Source: Botryococcus braunii (taxonomy: Eukaryota > Chlorophyta > Trebouxiophyceae). From it: a stretch of DNA of 27,500 nt. The stretch lies in the NCBI GenBank assembly GCA_002005505.1, contig KV908437.1:74585-102084 (forward strand). The letters are read 5' to 3'. Both the position numbers and the translations under genes were made by a program. Of the stretch, positions 26,487-27,500 are shown one piece after another. The notes beneath the pieces are model-generated. The model made no database searches. It was not told where the DNA came from and was given only the letters and a program-made list of their open reading frames with translations. Every line of letters starts with the position of its first letter. The stretch's first letter is position 1.

Positions 26487-27164
26487 ATGAGTTCCACGGA
26501 AGCATTAGAGAAGGAACTGGTCGATAGTCAAACGGCTGTGACTATACAAGGGGACACTGTCAGATCACTGAAGGCGGCTTTGAAAGATGGAAAAGCGGAC
26601 AAGGTCGATCCCCAGAGAAGTTTGCTCTTTGAATTTTCTTATCAATTTACGACACGCCCGCTTGATAAATTGAAGGCCATTGCAGGTGGATGTGGATGCA
26701 GCGATAGGAAAGCTGAAACAGCTCAAAGCGGACATGGAAAGCAAGCAAAAGGTGCAAAATGGATTCCACATTCGAAAGATGCGCAATTCCACAGAAAGGG
26801 CACTTAAGTTTCACAGTATCAAGCTGCTTTGCTTGTGCAGGCCTATGAAGCTGTCGCTGGCAAAACAACCGTGGTGAACAAGGAAGCTTTTCGTGCTGCT
26901 CTGGTCAGCACCTCCAGTTCGTGTACTTTGAATGTGGCTATTATTTTTATGTGCATGTAAACCGGACCCGATTTCGTATCTAACAGTGGCTCACACTTGT
27001 TACAGACAAACACACTGGAGCGGAGATTCTTCTACATCCCGTCCTTCAAGATATATGGGAGCGTAGCGGGGTTTTACGACTTTGGCCCGCCAGGCTGCGC
27101 CATCAAGCAAAATATACAGCAGTTTTGGCGACAGCACTTTGTTTTGGAAGAGAGCATGTTGGAG
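26487..27164 (+). CDS. GlyRS: Glycyl-tRNA synthetase, eukaryotic type (5' part)
   Basis: Class II aminoacyl-tRNA synthetase that charges tRNA-Gly with glycine. Exons: 26487-26603, 26686-26751, 26841-26903, 27006-27164, all phase 0; the last ends at GAG|GTCAGT and the gene continues beyond the window; 135 residues seen. Residues about 14-62 are a WHEP domain ([35 protein letters not shown]), typical of cytosolic eukaryotic GlyRS. Then comes the conserved start of the catalytic core: [45 protein letters not shown]. An in-frame TGA six bases before the ATG excludes an unspliced N-terminal extension, so no organelle presequence is visible in this exon. The bacterial-type plant organellar GlyRS is a different protein. 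It diverges from the Aim32-like gene. Confidence 0.95.
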
Positions 27165-27268
27165 GTCAGTTTCTCACACAAGATGTAGGTGTTGGAGATG
27201 TGTGTGTGAACCCCACACGCACATGCACATGCAAATGCTGTGAGTGTGCGGGCGCAGGCGCGCGTGCA

Positions 27269-27272
<4 letters not shown>

Positions 27273-27354
<82 letters not shown>

Positions 27355-27404
27355 TGTGTCTGTGGTGTGTGCTTGCATGCGTGCGTGTGTGTGGGGGCGT
27401 GTGC

Positions 27405-27500
<96 letters not shown>
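27273..27500. repeat. (TG)n tracts followed by (GA)n
   Basis: TG at 27273-27353, an interrupted GTGTGC/GCGT stretch, TG again at about 27409-27470, then GA to the window edge, so its full length is unknown. It lies in GlyRS intron 4. Confidence 0.95.

Overview
The window is nuclear DNA of a eukaryote, most likely from the green lineage (an alga or a basal streptophyte; this is inference). Every gene is split into short exons joined at GT-AG or GC-AG introns. The sterol transporter resembles land-plant NPC1 closely. A NEDD8/RUB unit is fused behind a ubiquitin-like unit, as in plant UBQ-RUB genes. A plant-type sucrase/ferredoxin-like gene and a WHEP-containing cytosolic glycyl-tRNA synthetase are also present. 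Long CA/TG, CT/GA and TA microsatellites fill introns and gene ends. Most long open frames in the window are low-complexity reads through these repeats, not genes.

Layout: (1) 278-8010, minus: the first 11 coding exons of an NPC1-type sterol transporter, continuing past position 1. (2) 8526-9473, plus: a five-exon J-domain protein with a C-terminal membrane segment. (3) 9474-11810: gene-poor DNA ending in a large CG/TG/CA repeat. (4) 11811-18228, minus: an 11-exon RNA-binding protein with four RRMs, CELF/FCA-like. (5) 18229-20479: non-coding, with inverted and direct repeats. (6) 20480-22266, plus: a six-exon gene for a very divergent ubiquitin-like domain fused to an almost canonical NEDD8/RUB. 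(7) 22267-23265: repeat-rich convergent gap. (8) 23266-26149, minus: an eight-exon Apd1/Aim32 (sucrase/ferredoxin-like) [2Fe-2S] protein. (9) 26487-27164, plus: the first four exons of glycyl-tRNA synthetase, running past the window end.

The six genes alternate strictly in orientation and form three head-to-head pairs: NPC1/J-protein, RRM protein/NEDD8 fusion and Aim32-like/GlyRS. The last pair shares a 337-bp promoter with a 20-bp perfect palindrome made of GTAC cores. The genes share no pathway; they are housekeeping functions (sterol traffic, chaperone, RNA processing, neddylation, Fe-S protein, translation).

The exon models were built by hand from conserved protein blocks, intron phase and splice signals, and each complete model closes in frame. 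Four of 39 modelled introns appear to be GC-AG. The most unusual object is the ubiquitin-like-NEDD8 fusion, whose first unit has lost every ubiquitin lysine except K6 while keeping LRLRGG at the processing site.
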